This document shows, in pieces, positions 60,973-64,000 of a DNA stretch of 64,000 nt. Source of the DNA: Antitrichia curtipendula (Eukaryota; Streptophyta; Bryopsida; Hypnales; Leucodontaceae); NCBI GenBank assembly GCA_951230915.1, contig OX579639.1:22382001-22446000 (forward strand). The letters are read 5' to 3'. A program made the translations under genes and the position numbers. The notes under the pieces are model-generated. The model made no database searches and was not told the DNA's origin. It saw nothing but the letters and a program-made list of their open reading frames with translations. Position 1 is the stretch's first letter. Each line of letters starts with the position of its first letter.

Positions 60973-61119
60973 GTCGTGACCAGTGTTTTTTTTTCTGGCG
61001 ATATTCGCCGAATCCGTCAGAGCATTTGGCCATTGGGCCCGGCTCCCTCCCGATATCGACCTCTGCTGGGAGGGCACGCAAGGTGGCCTGTCGCCAAAAA
61101 AAACAACCCTGGTCGTGAC
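60973..61119. repeat. GC-rich foldback, ~147 bp, inverted ends of ~30 bp
   Basis: Left arm GTCGTGACCAGTGTT, a T-run and TGGCGA (60973-61002) pairs with the right arm TCGCC, an A-run, ACAACCCTGGTCGTGAC (about 61090-61120). Target duplications were not resolved. Probably a MITE; no coding frame is credible although several frames are open by composition. Confidence 0.6.
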
Positions 61120-61348
61120 CTCCCACCTGCAAATCGTGAGAGCTCCGTCTACCTCAGTGCAGAACTTTGCGTCTGTTCATCGTCCTCCTCCAAATTCAGG
61201 CGTTTCTTCGCAATATAACTTCCGGGGCAATATTATTCTGAAATGTGACTGACCTCCAATCATTACAGTCTGATCCACAGCTCTACTTTCGGGCCCTCGT
61301 GAGATCCGTGCCACGAACAATGTCCGGAGCTTTTGCTGAAGCATATGA

Positions 61349-62303
61349 TTAACCCCTAAAGGACCAAACACCGTTTTTTGACAACATAGCGTTTTTGGGC
61401 AGCTCACCACGAATGGAATTTTTATTTTTTTTCTTTGAAATTTTCACACAAGATGTGCCCGAGGAATAGCTTTAGGGCCCAACAATTTTCATAACTTTTG
61501 ACCAAATGGTTAAAAAGTTATGGTATGATATGTAGTTTTCATTGTTTGGCGGGCAGCCCAGGCCGCCAAAAAAATTTCTTTAAAAATCATTTTCTAGAGA
61601 AATAAAAATTTGAAATTGGTTCTCTAGATTTATGTGCACAAGGAAAGCTTTGAATCATTCCACTTTGATTTATGAGATGAAAGTTATGAGGAATTTAAGT
61701 TGTGGGTAGTTTGCGGGTAGTTATGGAATCTCTACTCTAAAATAAACTTTGAAGTCCTTTATTTAACTCAATTTTCAATATTTTTGGAAAAAATATATAA
61801 ACACAAGGTGTAGATTGTCTATTACAACATTACAATCGTTTGGATTGGCATTTTTCAATTCCATAATTAAATCCTTAACAATTTAGTGTTTTGAATCATT
61901 TTCTACTTCTTTCTACTTACTATTTTTTTCCTATATGTTGTACAATTCCAAACGATCTGAAATTTTTCAAGCATGTAGCTAACTTGCATTGAAGAATGAA
62001 TCCAAAGAGTTACCACCATTTTGGACATTTTTTCATACAAATGTGACCATGTGAAGTCCAGCTGCCCGGTTTTTCGCAGGGACAAAAAAAGGGTTTTTGT
62101 CACTTCAAATGCTAATTTCTTGCAATCTACACGGTGGAAATTTCTGAAATTTTTTCCACATCTTCTCAAACTAGTTTACTACAAGATCCTACGGTTACAT
62201 GTGTCCAAAAATGTTTTTTTCCAAAATTTCGTACTTGTACTAGAAATGGCAGTTTGGGAGCGTTTTTTTTGTGAAAACATAGTCAAAAACCTTTAGGGGT
62301 TAA
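61349..62303 (-). mobile_element. TTAA-family element, subfamily 1, full length
   Basis: 955 bp, TTAACCCCTAAAGGACC to AAACCTTTAGGGGTTAA. It is the best-preserved subfamily 1 copy and the reference for 11300-11936 and 45401-47276. The subterminal block TAGAAATGGCAGTTTGGGAG near the right end is the reverse of the block seen at the other subfamilies' left ends. No coding capacity. Confidence 0.92.
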
Positions 62304-62308
62304 GCTTA

Positions 62309-62574
62309 GAGCCAACCTCCATTGGCCATTGCTGGTTAGACCTCCGATTCTGGAGGGTCCGGCCCGCCTTGCACCCTCCGGTCCGCGTAGAGCGGAATTG
62401 CAAGCCTGGAGGATCTGGAGGGGCGTCCGGACCTACCACTTCCAACTAAAAAACAAATGCGAGTTACTGGATGTAGTTCCGACTTCCGACTTCCCAGCAA
62501 TTGTGTCTGCCTCCGATTTGAGGTCTAGGCCCCCTCCATTGATTGGAGGTCCAGCCAGTAATGGAGGGTGGCTC
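62309..62574. mobile_element. Tourist-like (PIF/Harbinger) MITE, 266 bp
   Basis: Inverted ends GAGCCAACCTCCATTG (62309) and, read from 62574 on the other strand, GAGCCACCCTCCATTA, flanked by the 3-bp duplication TTA (62306-62308 and 62575-62577). TTA duplication plus a G-starting terminus is the PIF/Harbinger pattern. It lies only a few bases from the TTAA element ending at 62303. Confidence 0.82.
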
Positions 62575-62643
62575 TTAGCTGCCCTAAAATGAAGTCATGA
62601 TGCTGTCTAACAGAACGGGATTTGCGGTGTTGTAATTGGCAGG

Positions 62644-64000
62644 TTTTTTTTTTTTTGACACAAGTAAAGGTTCCCTTTACTGCAAGAAAATAAAATACAA
62701 AGCCCAGCCGAGAACGGCCTGGGAAAAGACACGACAACAACAAAAAGAAAGAGAAAAAAGAAAGAAAAGGAAACAACAACTAAAGCCGCGCTTGCGCAGC
62801 AAGGCGGGAACCGCCCGACCGGAGCACTCTGAACCTAATGGGGTTGAAATACGAAGCCGGCCCTAGAACCAGCAAGTCTCCAACGTGGTGCCTCATCAAC
62901 AATCATGGCACAAACTTCATTCTGACCCCAGCGAGTAATGAACTTGCCCCTCGCAACCTGCCACCTTTCCGAATGCTTCGCTTTGAGGTTGCAAACCACG
63001 GCCCATTCCGAACGACCGTAATCCACGAGACCAAGCCAAATCCGTTGTAGCAGTTTAACCGGGTGCCATTTGATATCGTTAAAAACTGCATCATTCCTCT
63101 CAATCCATAAGGACCACATAATGACAGTCTTTAGAGCCGCCCAAAGAAATCTCACCCCATCAAACTTACGTGGAATTCGGTCAGAAAAAATTCCTTTTTT
63201 CCAAGTAAGCGGCCTCCAAGGTCCTTGAGCGTCTCTATGACTAACAAAGACATTCATGATGTGAATACCCCACTGCCAGGCACGTTGTGCGGAAGGACAT
63301 TCCCAGAAGCGGTGAAGAACAGATTCATGAGTCTGACGTGGGCAAACCGGACAACCCGTAGCAATACCTTGGTTAATGCAACCTCTCCATTCATTAACTA
63401 CCACGGCACGATGCCATACTAACCAGAGTAAACCTGCTTCTTTAGGTGTGCGGAGTTTGGTCCAAACCGTAGTCCATCGAAGACGTTGTGAGATAGGTAA
63501 GATACCTTGCCATTTGCGTTCCACCACATTTGGTACAACGTGGTCTGACCTTAACAGGTCACGGCCCAGCCTAGAACTGTATTCCAGAAACGGGATAAGG
63601 CCTCGATTTCCATCCCAAGCCAATCTTTTGGGATCCCACTTCAAATGATCAATCCTCCCATAATACAGTAGGGATTCCAACTTTCTCTGGCCTTGAGCCA
63701 CTCCAACAACTCGTACTCTATAAAAGATTCCCGTGCTAATGAATGAAAGGCTATGGGCAACCAACTGTGTGTCTTGAGGATGCCACCCCACCAAAGTTCC
63801 AGATGCTTCCTTTACTTCCATCAGTCACTCAGTTCAAGCCAATTCCCATTGCCTAATAGATCCTCTAATTAAAATATCAGCACTAGGGCGAACTTGTAAC
63901 ACGAATTGGGGATGCATCTCAACATTGGATTCAAAACATCCTACCCATTCGCCTGCAATTGGTGGAGGCAAAACATCCGTAAGCAGCGATCTCCAAATCC
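62644..64000 (-). mobile_element. LINE retrotransposon 3' end, running off the window
   Basis: On the minus strand the coding relic (63821-62835) is followed by an untranslated tail of about 180 bp and a poly(A) seen as 13 T's at 62644-62656. That is the standard LINE 3' end. The 5' end lies beyond 64000. Confidence 0.85.
62835..63821 (-). pseudogene. LINE ORF2 C-terminal part with zf-RVT domain
   Basis: A 328-residue open segment. Residues 106-200 match the zinc-binding domain at the end of plant LINE reverse transcriptases (zf-RVT). They read LRWTTVWTKLRTPKEAGLLW, WHRAV, then Cys157, Cys160, His170 and Cys175 in GCPVC...VLHRFWECPSAQRAW. A later IPRKFDGVRFLWAALKTVI...LWIERND block is also typical. 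The upstream sequence to 64000 continues in the same frame (DILIRGSIRQWELA) but is cut by two TGA stops just before the ATG at 63821. The copy is therefore broken, and the ATG is not the natural start. Confidence 0.85.

Noticed and set aside
60670..61218. 182-codon open frame, Pro/Ala-rich
   Set aside because: Crosses the inverted arms of a foldback repeat, and all frames are open because of the GC-rich composition. No domain.
1..64000. CRISPR arrays, rRNA, tRNA and bacterial operons
   Set aside because: No direct-repeat/spacer pattern, rRNA block or convincing tRNA fold was seen. The sequence is nuclear plant DNA.

Overview
This is nuclear DNA from a land plant. The evidence is a BURP-domain gene (a plant-specific family), a plant-type mitochondrial IF1-like membrane protein, a plant-type GDSL esterase, introns with plant GT-AG borders, and a plant transposon load (Ty1-copia, hAT, PIF/Harbinger, LINE, MITEs). 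The low gene density, the divergent BURP protein and the transposon mix suggest a seed-free plant (bryophyte, lycophyte or fern), but the sequence does not settle this. I ran no database search. Family calls come from motifs I can read, and exon borders from splice sites whose phases add up.

Layout. 1-9.5 kb: a broken Ty1-copia retrotransposon (362-5726, LTRs and a 5-bp target duplication visible) sits beside or inside a decayed PIF/Harbinger element (transposase relic on +, Myb/SANT-like relic on -). 9.5-15.6 kb: AT-rich, gene-free, with members of a TTAA-flanked inverted-repeat family. 15.6-29.1 kb: a gene island with a secreted GDSL esterase/lipase (+), a formiminotransferase-like protein (-), a secreted BURP protein (-) and a mitochondrial IF1-like, tail-anchored protein (-). 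30.2-41.2 kb: a second, decayed Ty1-copia element carrying two later insertions, a 5,000-bp hAT transposon (31300-36299, 8-bp target duplication) and a 932-bp TTAA element. 41-50 kb: AT-rich, with a foldback MITE and more TTAA elements, one nested inside another. 51.8-53.1 kb: an intronless 434-residue gene for a bacterial-type MurG/GT28-like glycosyltransferase, alone between repeats. 53.5-64 kb: MITEs of several superfamilies, two TTAA elements plus a fragment of another, a doubtful relic, and the 3' end of a LINE running off the window.

The five protein genes do not form a pathway; they are ordinary, independently spaced plant genes. The two most notable signals are (1) an abundant non-autonomous transposon family with termini TTAACCCCTAAAG...CTTTAGGGGTTAA, whose TTAA target duplication can be shown inside this window by comparing an occupied with an empty site (a piggyBac-like signature), and (2) the solitary intronless bacterial-type glycosyltransferase, a candidate for horizontal gene transfer.
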